From Anthoceros angustus (taxonomy: Eukaryota; Streptophyta; Anthocerotopsida; Anthocerotales; Anthocerotaceae): a DNA stretch of 64,000 nt. A program made the position numbers and the translations under genes. Each line of letters opens with the position of its first letter. Within the stretch, counting starts at the first letter, position 1. Shown piece by piece: positions 45,540-56,590 of the stretch. Location: assembly GCA_010909165.1 (NCBI GenBank), contig VJWM01000173.1, positions 62,001 through 126,000 on the forward strand. Reading direction: 5' to 3'. The notes beneath the pieces were generated by a model. That model did not search any database, had not been told where the DNA came from, and saw nothing but the letters and a program-made list of their open reading frames with translations.

Positions 45540-47345
45540 GAACACCACGGACCCGTATATCGTGCTGCCTAATTCACCAAGCTCATATATTAAATATGAA
45601 TGTGCTTACGGACCACAAGATTTTCGCCTCTTACGGTGTGGAGCCTTTCATTGATGTGACAAACCGTCCAAAAAGGGGAAAGGCAGCAGCCGTCACGCAT
45701 GAAGACCGCCGCAGAGGAAAAGGTGTAAATTCAGTTCATCAGATTATTGCAATGGCGAATTGCGAGATACGAATTCACGAATGGCACCACATAGACATGA
45801 ATGGTGATTTCGCCATGGTTTGTTAGCCGATGCCCCGCTAATGTTTCTCTTGCTCCTGCTTTATCTATGGCAAAGCGGAATGGGTAAAGCACAAGCTCTT
45901 ATGCCGGTGACCAATTACCAAATTATGTGTGATCATGAGGAGGATGTGTATCGCAGAAGAAGGACAACCCAAGATGCCACTTGGTCCGGATGATTTCTTA
46001 TTGCCCAAGGATATAAACATACAGCAGAGCTTGATTGCGTGGACATGGAGATTGCATCATCCGATGAGGAAAGTGTGAGAATATGGATGGACTTACACAA
46101 GCATGAGATTTTCTTTTCTTCCTTCACTCTAAGTCTCGACGGTGTCACTTTAAGGTATTCGAGACACCATTTCGACTCATGTATGTTGAGGTGGGGCCAT
46201 AACTCGATTGTCTCTATGGATGCCACGTCGGGACTAACAAATGGAAATTTCGTTGTTTACGTTTGGTCTTGATGACCACATGAACGGCTACCAGTGCATG
46301 GATCATTTCGATAACAAGCGACAATATTAGTGCATGGCGGGGGCTTTAAAGCGATGTTGGAGAAGTCGATCCAGTGGAAGCCCAATGCTTTCTTGGTGGA
46401 TTGCCAAGCCGAGATTAACGCTATCGACAAGTATTCGGCTCTAACATGTTGGTGTTTTGTGTTTGTGGCATGTGCCGTGCTTGGTTGAGACAACTCATAA
46501 AGAAGGTGAAAAATAAAGTCGGAGAGGCGAGATGATGAGCACACTTGGTAAAATTATGTATATGGAGGAGCAAGGCTGCGGTATGGAGAAAGGCATGGGC
46601 GGAGCTTGACGCATTCTACTCGACATACGCAATATGAGCCGAATTTGTGACTTATTTTAAGCGGCAATGGGCGGATTATGACTATGTGGATCAAAGCACT
46701 GAAGTCCCACATGCTGGCCAAGATAAAAGCATAGAAGCCTACCACCAGCACTTGAAATTCGGATGTGCGCTAGCGAAGGCGGCTTACGGTGACGTTAGAT
46801 TGGTTACTTCATATCCTTGTGGATGAAGTCAATCGGCATTTTGGTTCCAATCACAATGCAAGTTGCTGAATATTGTTCACAACACCAAGTTGAGAGACTT
46901 GTGCACCATGCAATTACTAAGGCACTGCAAATTCCAAATGTGGATGTCACACTCCCGACAACGGATAATGCTTCAGCATACGTTAAAAGTCGAAGGCACT
47001 TAAGCAACGTGGGTAGTCGAGGTGCTAAATGGTGGAAGGCGGTGCTTGCAGCAAACAAGGATTGAATGGCTTTGTTTGCAAACATCAAGTGAAGGTTTTG
47101 CTGATGTTAAATCGAATGACAGCTACCAGATGCTTGTGCACAAACTGATGGATATGTCGAAGGAACATGGTACTGATAATTTCAATTTGGCAAGTCAGGT
47201 CATGCACACAACAAGTTATGAGGAGCCTGCAGTGAATGTTTGCAGGATGGGCATGAACTACGCTGCCCCAGAGGATGTTGTCCAAGAAGGGCCCCAAGTA
47301 CCTTGCACTGAACCGGTGTCCAGTCCATGGACGTGAGTTGGGCAG
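45540..47345 (+). pseudogene. MULE transposase remnant
   Basis: Many stops and shifts, but the plus frames read in the right order. There are PNSPSSYIKYECAYG (near 45570), KPNAFLVDCQAEINAI (near 46380-46430, around the second catalytic Asp), a W/H-poor version of the CLWHV.RAWL motif near 46450-46500, AFYSTYA and TYFKRQWADYDYVD (46610-46690), IEAYHQHLKFG (46730-46765), QVERLVHHAITKALQIPNVD (46880-46940) and VTLPTTDNASAYV (46945-46985). The last pieces match the end of plant MULE transposases just before a SWIM zinc finger. The tail to 47340 has no recognised domain. Confidence 0.7.
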
Positions 47346-47790
47346 AGATTAGGGGAATGGTGGAGAAGTGGCCACAGTTAGAAAATCATGTTGCTGCCAT
47401 GATGGGACAATTAGTAAGGCAGGTCCAAGGGTTGGGCGCTGATCTTCATCTTCACCAGTTGCATGAAACACCAATTCTACACCACAATCCTGCTCATACA
47501 GACAATTCTCTTAAACGGAAAAGCCTTTTTGGGAAACGGAGGAGTCGGCAGAAGAACGGCCCCAAGATCAGAAAGTGAAATTCCAGTAGGTCAAACAACT
47601 GCCTATAGTTCCTAGGCCTTAGCACATAGAACTGCCTATAGCTCGAGGCTAAGCTTAGAAAGTTGTGCGAACATGGCACTATTCGAGCCTTGGAATTTTG
47701 CTCTGATCTTGGATGTTCTCCTCTCGGTTGTATGTTTCACCATTTTCTGCCAGTCAGCGTGGAACATGAGCTATCAGAGTCACGCTCCGT

Positions 47791-47930
47791 CTGCCGATAA
47801 GAGTCCGATCCCATGCGCTCCAAGAGGTGGAGGCCCCGTCGCGTTGCCAAGCGGACGTCTGCCGATAAGAGTCCGATCCCATGCGCTCCAAGAAGAGGTG
47901 GAGGCCCCGTCGCGTTGCCAAGCGGATTGT
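47791..47930. repeat. Two-copy 68/71-bp tandem repeat
   Basis: CTGCCGATAAGAGTCCGATC through GTCGCGTTGCCAAGCGGA occurs at 47791-47858 and again at 47859-47929, the second with three extra bases (AGA). It sits at the inner edge of the right MULE arm. Confidence 0.9.
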
Positions 47931-48187
47931 GTCGATTTGCGGCCGTTTAAAATGTGGCTGTTTGGCGAACTGATTAGGGCACGTTTGCGCTTAAAATGAA
48001 CCCCAACCGCCATTCCACAAACCGGAGCCATGAACGACGCGAGCCGGGTTGCCGTGTATGGTATAGTATGCGCTCATACGTGTATTCACCTAGACAGTGC
48101 TATGGACATGGGATGGGTCATGGCGCGAGGCAAGGCTAGGCGATGGGGCCCACCACCTCGGAGAAGAGCGCCATTACTTTGCGGGGA
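47928..48187. repeat. Right inverted arm of the MULE-like block
   Basis: Inverted partner of 44668-44923, slightly longer because of a short insertion (GTTTAAAATGTGGCTGTTTG). Confidence 0.85.
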
Positions 48188-48199
48188 GAACTAGCCTCG

Positions 48200-49670
48200 G
48201 CTCCGCCTTCCATCCCCGCCTCGTTCCCGCCTTCGCCGGGCCCTCCCGTCGGCCTCGGTCTCGGCGGCGGGCGGGTCATCGCCTCCGCCACCATGGCGAC
48301 CGGGTCGGGGATGGTGGCGGCGCATGTAGCGCCGCCATGCGAGCTCGGCCTCGGCCTCGGCGGAGCGGCCGTGCAGCCATCCGCCATCCTCCACCCCTCG
48401 ACCTCGTCGGCCCTCGCCCTGCGTGGCGTCCTCCACCCGCCCGGGTTTGGCTTCCTCTTGAAGTGCCATCTCCCCGCTCATTGTTGCCTCACCTTGACCT
48501 GCCCCGCTTCATCGGGGAGGGCAACCTCCCTCCCGTCGCTGCGCCTCCGGCCGTCGCCATGGGGAGGAAGGTGCCTCCCCTCCTCCCGTGATGCCCCCTT
48601 TGGCGTTGGGGAGATCACGTGCCCTTCCGCCTCCACTCTGCGCCGCCCCCCACTGCTTCTTTGGCGCCGTCCATGAGGCGGCATGGTGCCATCCGCCAAT
48701 TCTCCTCTCCTCCTCCTTGTGCGCCTACCGTGAGATTTGGCGATAAAACAGCGCCTGGGAGGTATACTGCCTCCTCCTACTCCTCATTGCGCCTACCGGC
48801 GATGTTGTAATGGGGAGGCAAGATGCCCGCCCACCGCTGCCCAGCTAGCCGGGCCCTCAAGCCGCCACTTACGGAGGAGGGGAAGATGCCTCCCCGCCGA
48901 TGCAAAATACTGGTCACAAATTAGCCTCTCGCGATGGTCATGTTTACCTGTCACTGGGAGGGCACTGCCCTCTCCCCTCCCCCTCCTCCTCATGCGCCGT
49001 GCATTTGGCGGCTCACTGGGAGGGCATCTGCTCTCCCCTCCTACTCCCTCATTGGCGCCACACAGTTTGCAATGGGGAGGCAAGATGCCACCGCCCACCG
49101 CTGGGGCGCGCCCTTGCCGGGCGATGTCGCCGCCACGGAGGGGAAGATGCCTCCCCGCTCGATGCGGCTGCCTTGAGCCCCCGCTGGCGATGCCGTCGGT
49201 GTGGGGAGAAATGCGTCTCCTCCCTCCCTCATTGCGCTGGCCCCAAGCCGGGCGATGCCATCGCCATGGGGAGGAAGTGCTCTCCCCGCCTCGCTGAGCG
49301 ACTGGCCCAGAGGCGGAGCCATGGCCGACTTCCCTCTCCTCCCTCGTCTGCTGCTGCCCCCTTCCCCGCCGATGTTGGTGGCACGGGACTTGGTGCCCTC
49401 CACCCGCCTCCGACCTCTGTCAGCGCCCCGCCCCGATGTGGCAGGGACGCTTGGTGCCCTCCACGCCTCGTGCCCTCTGCTGCAGCCTCCCCCGGCCACG
49501 GCTGACCAGGCACGGGACGGCTTGGTGCCCTCCACAGCCTCCGCCTCGCTGCGCCTCACCCGCTGATGTCAGGCGGCATGGGGGATGCAGTTCCCCCCTC
49601 CCTCGCCTCCCCAAGGCCGCCCCTTCCTTCGACCGCCCCATCGCAGGCGAATGGTGCCGCCCCTCACCCA
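48200..49670. repeat. GC-rich degenerate repeat field
   Basis: ATGGGGAGGCAAGATGCC followed by GGGGAAGATGCCTCCCCGC occurs at 48810-48900 and again at 49070-49160. Short words GGTGCCCTCCAC (49391, 49451, 49527), GCCATGGGGAGGAAG and CCTCCTCMTCATTGCGCC recur throughout. Both strands are open almost everywhere and no frame shows a domain. Read as an ancient expanded repeat, not as genes. Confidence 0.6.
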
Positions 49671-49675
49671 GGCGA

Positions 49676-50549
49676 TGTGGCGGGACTTTGCCGATGGCCG
49701 CGCCAATGTACAAGACAATCCTGGGTCGCTTGTAGGAAGAAGTCCTGCTCCCATGGAAATGATAGGCCCGCTTACCGCTGCTTGTGTGATTCTTACCGCC
49801 CCTTAGCCTGCTCTACCCTCAAAGACACACACATACTCCTAACTACTCACAACGCACTGACATGTGCCCGTATGGCCAAACGCTTTAGGACCTGCTCAGC
49901 GTCCGATCGCTCACATACATCCTTCACGATCCGCCTCCTTTCCTCTCCTCTCACGCTTACACCTTCGCCTTAGAAAAGACGCTGGGTTACGCAGACCTCC
50001 TCCGCTGCTCACGCCTCCGTCCGGCTCTACACACCTCCCGAGTTCCTCCGCTCACGCTGCCCAAATTGCTTGCCTGACCGCTGCCCGGACGAGCACCGCC
50101 ACCCTTCCCCGCACACACCACAACGCTGCTAAGTCCGCCACCGTGACCTTGATCAATCTCCCGAGCCGTGCTCGCCTGACTCAGACTCACGTAGCAAGAA
50201 GACTCACAAAGGTCCAAAGAACGCATCAACACCAAGAGAAAGATGCTTTACTAGAGCATTTCACCTCTTATATCGCGCCAAGGTGGCGCTTTATTACACC
50301 CCTATTCTCGAAATGAGCAGCCATATACCCTAATCGGCACCATCATATCCCCTATCTCCTTCGCCGACTGGCTGGAAGGTCCTGGCCCCGCCGAATGGGT
50401 GGTCCAACTCGTCCCGACACAGGCACCCAATCGGATGATCCGTGAGGCGGGCCCCTCTCCCGAATCTCTGTTAGCATCGGCTCGACAACCGCTACTACAC
50501 GACGCCATCCTCGGCCTCCTCGGGGTCCTTCACGGTGGGGCCACCACCA
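49676..50549 (-). repeat. 3' LTR
   Basis: Matches 60139-60965 along its length: GACTTTGC(C)GATGG, TGTAGGAAGAAGTCC, ATGATAGGCC, TACTCCTAACTACTCA, TATGGCCAAACGC, TTGATCAATCTCCCGAG, AAGAACGCATCAACACCAAG and CCAATCGGATGATCCGTGAG. Minus-strand ends are TGGTGGTGGCC and CA. The outer (low) boundary is approximate. Confidence 0.75.
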
Positions 50550-50562
50550 TCGGCTCCTAGCG
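50550..50562 (-). other. Possible polypurine tract
   Basis: The equivalent spot beside the other LTR (60966-60973) reads AGGGGAGA on the minus strand just before TGGTGG. Here it reads AGGAGCCGA, slightly damaged. It would prime second-strand synthesis. Confidence 0.4.
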
Positions 50563-50599
50563 TAAGTCGGGGCTCCTCACTCCCACCGGGAGGTCTGCT

Positions 50600-53380
50600 C
50601 TCGACTCAACTCGAGTCCGGCATTTTCGGTCCTACTAGGTCCGACCTCCTGGGGTCCGGACCTCGGTCCGGACTACGGGTCCCACTTGGTCCGGACTGAC
50701 ACGAGGTCCGGACTTGGTCCGGCCTCCTGGGTCCGGACAAAGTCCGACTCACGCCCACCCGGTTTCCTCCTCACGGACCTCCGTGGCTCTCCTCAAGTCC
50801 TCCCACTGCTCCCGATCGCCGACCTTCGCTGGCCCCTCCTTCCATGGTGAGGTGGGTGCGCCTCGTGATCCGCCGCCTCCCTCGCTCCGCCTCCGCTGCT
50901 CCTCTCCGCCTCCCCTCCGTCATCTCCAAACAGGCCACTAGGGTCCCTGTGCCCCTGTGGCCTTCATCTCCTTCGAGCCTTCCTGTGGGTCCGTCCGCGG
51001 CGCGAGAGGCTTCATCGCTTCGGAGCTCTGTGGTAATAGGCAAAGTCCGAATCGACTTGTTGAATTGCCTCTTCCACGTGTGCCCGAGCACCCGATACTC
51101 CTCCGCCATAAGTGTTCCGGAGCGGGCGTGCCGCTTGTTGGGCCACCTCCGCCAGATTTGACACCGAGCCGGTCAGTATCACGCGAGGCTACAAGCCCTC
51201 ACCTGCACTGCTCCACCGCCCAGCCTCCGTCTGCTTCCTTCCATTGCCACCATTACCATAGCGCCAGCTCCCTTCTCTCACCGGGACCTTTTTCTGCCCA
51301 GTGCTCGCGCTCCTCCGTTCATTACGGCCTTAGCCCACCTCTCCAGCGGTCGATACCTCCGTCCGACCCCGGACTTCCTCCAGCCTCCTTCAGCCCGGCA
51401 ACGCCCAACTCCTTGGATAGTCGCCGATTTTCCTCCGCCTCTGACGGAGCCGAGGCACTCTTTTTGCTCAAGGTCGTGGATTCTCTCGCTTGAGAATCAC
51501 CGCCCCGACGCATCTTGGAGTTGTAGCCCAGCTGCTGCCCCTCCATCCGCCGCCTCCCTCTACCTCGCACTGCACTGGAGATCCTCTATCTCCCGAGTGC
51601 CGGCCCTTGCTCGCCTCCATAGCCGTGGCGGCCTCGAGTTAGCCTCTACCGACTCTCTCCACCGGCCCGATCACGTCAGAGTGATCCTGGCGCCACCGCG
51701 GCTCACTCTTCGCCGCTTTACCGGCCTCGCCCACTTGGCGCCGCTAGCCGGCCGCCTCCAGTCCCGAGCTCTGCTTGTGCCCGGCCTCTTCCGCCTCCCC
51801 GCTGCCTCTTCGCCGCAAGGTCCTCCGCCTTGGCCTCGAGCTTGTTTCACTGCTCGACACAAGAACCTTGGTCTGGCCCGAACGCCGGCCGGCCCCGCCA
51901 CCCGGCGTTCCCTTCCTCGATCCGAGCGAGGGACTCCGCCTTTCCTTTGCCCCCGGCCTTCACTTGCTCTTGAGTTCCACCATCCTCCTCCGGGTGGCCT
52001 CCACTTCGGGTCTTCTCCACTGCACACAGAGACCCCAAAGCATTCCGTCCATGACGGTAGCAGACTCGCCGTGTTTCTTCCACGGCCGCCGTGAGGCCCC
52101 ACAAAGTCCGTGAGTGGAGCCGGCATTTCTCGGTCCGCCAAGGACCTCCATACCGCAGGAGTAAGTCCGACTGGGTTCTCGGACCTAATCAGACCCTCGG
52201 GTCCCGAGTGGTGAGGTCCGAGTCTCACCCTCTTGGCCCTCTTGGCCTCTAACTCCTTTGTGCCCTCTTTCTCCTGGGGCTCGGAGGAGGTGAGGGGGTC
52301 AGCAAGCTCTTTTGCCCCGCCGGGACAGACCGGCTGGTGGGCTGCCGCTGACCTCCTTGGGCCACGTCCTTCTCGCCTCCCACCGCCTCTTACCTCTTGC
52401 CACTCGCAAGGTGGTGGGCACCGACCGAGGTTGGTAAGGCGGCACCGCCTTCCGCCTCGGCTCCCGCCGAGTTCGTGGGGCTCGGCGGCCGTCGTGGTGC
52501 TGTTTGGTGCCGAGCCGCCAACGCCTCCGATCGCCCCTCCCTCTGCCGAGGGGGGCACCAAAAGGAGGAAGGGGAATCGCCTCCCAAACTTCCTGGGTGG
52601 TGAGGGGTTCGCTCAGACGTATGGAGTCCGGAATCCTCCCCGTCTCCTCCGAGTCCGCTTGGTCTAAGGACGACCCCACCTCGGCGCCCTTGCACTCTAC
52701 CGGCGGCCTCCGCCCCTTCCGAGCGCCTTCAAGCTCTCCCTCCTTCAGAGCTCGAAATGTCCCCATACATGAATCGTATGGGGTCACCATGGCGAGGCTT
52801 CGCTCCTTAGCTTGCGGGCCTCCTGACTGAACCGGGCGAAGATAATCCTTCCCCAGTCCGCTCTCTTCCCCCGCTGGAGCGCATGCAGGAATACCAACAG
52901 GTTATCACCAAGGTGATCCACCTTGGTGAGCAGGTTCCAATGGACAATGATCCGGGCTACCGCCCTTACTCGACTGTCCAGCAGATCGGATATCAACCAT
53001 CCGTTGGTTGTCCGCTGCGTTCCAGGCCTCAGCATCGCCGCTGTGGCTGGCCCTATCTTCCCCTTCGCCTTAAGGGGCTCTGGCACCACGCCCCCTTCTT
53101 CCTCCTTCGGGCGGTTGTAGGCCATCCTCAGGACCTCCAAGGTCCATCGCCTCGGGTCCTCCCGGAGGTTCTTGGATCGGACCTCCTTGTTGATCGCCCG
53201 ATCTTCGGGCAAACTCCGGACTAGAGTGACGTTGTCAAAGGTCCGCACCATTTGGAACACGTCCAGATGCCACTCCCGACCAATTCCCCGCTTCCTCCCC
53301 AGGCCAAGTCCGGATAGCCGGGTCACAATGTTGCGCTCCACGAGGTCCATGGCTCCTGACTTCGGGCTTTTGGGTGCCAT
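50600..53380 (-). pseudogene. Extra ORF after integrase (coiled-coil protein), frameshifted
   Basis: Starts MAPKSPKSGAMDLVERN at 53380. The first 200 residues include EWHLDVFQMVRTFDNVTLVR, VRSKNLREDPRRW, VRAVARIIVHWN and HLGDNLLVF, all conserved with the plus-strand relative at 18.9-21.4 kb. Further on there are IRLSEP and EVWEAIP (near 52600), a long Arg/Glu-rich helical part (51.3-52.5 kb) and, near 50630-50760, the repeated GGTCCGGACT region matching the VRT repeats. Position and strand (same as pol, between integrase and 3' LTR) fit an additional or env-like ORF, but no signal peptide or membrane segment is seen. Function unknown. Confidence 0.7.
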
Positions 53381-54039
53381 TGCTTCTCCTCCTCTGTTGT
53401 CAGGGCCGAGTCCGGCACGATGTTCCTCCTTCGCTGCTCCAACCTTGACGTGCGCCACGCTCTGTCGCGGCGCCCAAAAGATAGCGAGAGCCGGATTGGA
53501 GCGCAAGGGACTGAGGATTGTCGAGGTCAGCAATAAATGACCTCCCTCGGCCGCGCTTGTGGAAGTAACTGCTGGAAGGCGCCTGTCCAGAATTGTGTCC
53601 GTGCATGGCTTACTCGACCCCACGCTCCGCTTACTGCCTTACGCCGGCGCCGCGGGCGTGAATACTGCATAACGGCCTGGCAAGGTTACGGCCCCGCCTA
53701 CCGCATGCCCGACCTCCACTGTGGCCCACGTGGCGCCTGTCATCCTCACGCCCGCCTCCTAGGTTACTTTCGGGCGATTATCCTATTTTGACTGGAGTGG
53801 GTTCCGGACTTATCCGTTACTCGTAGTCCGAGCTTGCCATAGTGGTACCGGGGTCCGTTGTTCACTCCAGTCCGAGTATACTCCGAGCCTCGTCCGGCGC
53901 TACCCCAATTTATTCCTCCTTTTCCGCCTTATTTATCCTTCAATCCTAAAAAAGAAACCCTACTTATTTCTAACTCCCGAAGTGCATAGCCCACATACTC
54001 CCTTCTCATCTGTGGCGCCTCCGCCAACACTAAGCATGA

Positions 54040-55330
54040 TACTTCTTCACCCGCCACCCTTGAGGCACTCTCCATCTAGTCGCCGTGCCGGACGGACCGT
54101 TGTCATATACTTGCACCACTTGGTACGGACCCATCCATCTCGGTGAAGTTTGGAAAATGCATGTACGACTATCATAAAGGAGGGCCAGTCCCTTCCTTTA
54201 CATACTCCCGATTGTCGATCGCGTGCCAAATCTTCACTGGTTTTGCACCAATTGCATCTTCACCGAGCTTCTTCCCCCTCCTGGCCGACAAACCCCAAGA
54301 GTCGCTCGAGCTGGCTTTCCTCTCGGCCTCCTTCCATCATTACTCGAAAAGTGGGCACTTCAAACCCACCGGCATTACGGAGAGTGTCCGTAGGTCAAGT
54401 AAGCAGGTCCGTGTGGTCACCTTCTGCTGTCCGAACGCCCACATGGATGGCGCCTTGGTATCCCGTCATGGGCGTAGTTCATCGTGAGTTTATTCAGATC
54501 CTGCAGATGAGCCCATTTGTCTTCTCCGCCCCATTGGCCTTAGGATTGTAGGGTGCCGTCTTGCGATGATTGATGCCGACTCCGTCATGGCGGCCACCAC
54601 ATCATTAAGGAAATGGGTTCCCCTATCACTTACCAACTGCGGACATCCGTCCGGGTTATGATGTTCTCGTGACAGAATTTGGCCGATTTTGGAGTCCGTT
54701 CTTGTCGCCACCGCCTACCCACCGGTGCGTGAGTTGCCACCAGGATGTATCTCCTTTGTGTGTGTCTTGTCGTAGGCTGTATAGGTCCAACAAAGTCAAT
54801 ACCCCACTTTTCGAAAGGTGCCAGTGCCAATATCGGTACTAGCGGCCACTGTGTCGTCGGGGTTGGCTTTCCGATCCGCTGACAAGCATCACACTTCTTC
54901 ACAAACTGGTGGGTGTCCCCATACATTGTTGGCCACCAGTATCCCGCTTCCAAAATCTTTTTGGTGGTGACCTGTGCTGCGTAGTGTCCTCCCCCCAATC
55001 CTTCGTGCATTCCCTTGACGACCGCTCCTGTCTCTGCCGGTTGTAAGTACCTTCGTTCTACTCCGTCCGGCCCTAATTTGAACACACACCCGTTGTACAT
55101 TCTGAAGGGTCGAGCATAGTGCACGAATGCCTCCCTCCGCCCAAGTCGAGGAAGCTCCATTCCCGAGGTACCGCCTATTTCGTAGGTCGGACGCGGACCC
55201 TCCCTTCTCCGCTCGCTAAGGCTGCCGCCTCGTAGCTTGGGGTTCGGTCGGCCGGGCTCCTCGGTTGTACTTTTCTGCGGCAACCAATGTCTCATCCGGA
55301 ACGCATCTTCACGATCTCTCAACACCGCCT
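54040..55330 (-). pseudogene. Integrase region of Ty3/gypsy element
   Basis: Shows the zinc-binding HHCC part (HEGLGGGHYAA, YWWPTMYGDTHQFVKKCDAC), the core with first Asp in WGIDFVGP (near 54800), the second in LVSDRGTHF (near 54620) and the Glu in NGAEKTNG (near 54530) preceded by NHRKTAPYNPKA. Near 54120 WMGPYQVVQVYDNGP fits the GPY/F C-terminal part. At least three frameshifts split it. No chromodomain is visible. Confidence 0.88.
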
Positions 55331-55379
55331 GTTTTCAATCGTGACAGGAAATCTGCATTTTGGTGCTGCCTCCCTTGTC

Positions 55380-55900
55380 TTGTTTCCACTTCGAACGTGA
55401 ACTCCGCAGCAACAATATCCACCTTGCTATCCGTCCGGACAGTCCGTCTTATTCACCGGACAAGAAAGTGGTCTACATAGAACACAAACTCACCGGGTAG
55501 TAGGTAGTGTCGAATTTCTTGACAAAGATATACCATACCCAACGGCCTCAGTAGTTGTGTATTGCGCGTGAGTGAGCCGCCCAGTAGTATACGGGATAAT
55601 CCCGCCGCTTGTCGTCCTTCTGGCTCAGCACTACTCCGATAGCAAAAGCGGACACATCTACATACACATGAAATTTCTGCTCCAGTCCGGTCCTCTTAGA
55701 ACCGGTGCGCTTACCAAGGTGTTCTGTAAATCCCGAAAGGCCTCCTCTCGCTCCTGTGACCAGGTCCAAACCTCCTCCTTCCGCAGTAGTTCTGTCAACT
55801 TAGCCGCCCTCTTCGCAAAGTCCTTAATAAACCGGCGGTAGTATCCCACCATTCCTGTGAAACCTCTCGGCTCCTTTAGGTTCGTGGCCGGAGAGATCGG
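55380..55900 (-). pseudogene. RNase H region of Ty3/gypsy element
   Basis: Begins after the thumb of RT with GYYRRFIKDFAKRAAKLTE and WSQEREEAFRDL (55.75-55.85 kb). It continues with FHVYVDVSAFAIGVVLSQK (first acidic residue, near 55650), then IRHYLLPGEFVFYVDH (near 55480-55520). Frameshifted. Confidence 0.85.
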
Positions 55901-56590
55901 ATGACCGGACCTTGTCCCGTCCACCTCCCCTCCGACACCCGATGTCCCAGAAGATTCCCTCCGTCATTCCAAAGTAGCATTTCTCGGGTGTAGGCTCAAT
56001 TGAGTCTCCGCGCTCAAGCACCTTCTTAGATGCCCAAGGTGTTTGTCCCGCTCCCCATGCACACAAAAATCATCCAGAATATCTCCATGAAGTCCCTCAG
56101 TCACAAGACGTTGGTCACCATACGCATGAACGACCGGGCGCTCGGTCATCCCAAAGGCACTTCTCTTGTAGGCAAACGCATTCCCCACTCGTAGTGAAGG
56201 TCGTCTTGTCCCACCGACTTTAGGTGCAATTGGTTATATCCGGAGTAGCCATCCGGGAAGGAGTAAGTAGTCCGTCCCCACCTTGTCCAAAATGTCGTCA
56301 CGAATGGCATCGGAAGTGGTCCTTCTCGCTGAGCTTCCTCCAATCTTGGCATACCCGAATTTGTCCTGGTTGTTTCTTGGGAACCACCACACCGCGACCC
56401 AGCTGTTGACGATGGGGAAAATGATGTCCGCCTACTTATCAAGGACCTCCTTCACCTTGATCGAATACTTGGGGTTGAGCTTGTATTGTCGGATTGACCG
56501 GCACCGCTCGGCTTCAAATCGATCTTATGCTCTCCCACTTCTTGAATGCCCTTCATGTCCGTGACCTTGAAGGCGAACACCTAAAACTCC
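55901..56590 (-). pseudogene. Reverse transcriptase region of Ty3/gypsy element
   Basis: Read in pieces: YSFPDGYSGYNQLHLKSV (near 56230-56270, the palm motif with the first Asp), YEWG, FAYKRSAFGMT (near 56150), then ILDDFCVHGERDKHLGHL (near 56040-56085), where the catalytic pair is DD in LDDF instead of the usual LDDI. PEKCYFGMTEGIF follows. Several frameshifts and missing bases make it inactive. Confidence 0.88.

Larger units (their letters stand above)
44668..48187. mobile_element. MULE-like block bounded by long inverted arms
   Basis: About 250 bases at 44668-44923 are inversely repeated at 47928-48187 with some 85-90 percent identity by eye. Shared landmarks are GTTCTCC, AAAGTAATGGCGCTCTTCTC, GGTGGTGGGCCCCATCGCC, CATGACCCATCCCATGTCCA, GTCTAGGTGAATA, TATGAGCGCATACTATAC, GGTTGGGGTTCATTTTAAGC and ATCGACACAATCCGC. 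The interior carries a decayed Mutator-type transposase. Long inverted ends fit the MULE class. I could not find a convincing 9-11-bp target duplication. Confidence 0.75.

Noticed and set aside
48136-49735. Many long ORFs on both strands
   Set aside because: Degenerate GC-rich repeats without stops; no recognisable domain in any frame.
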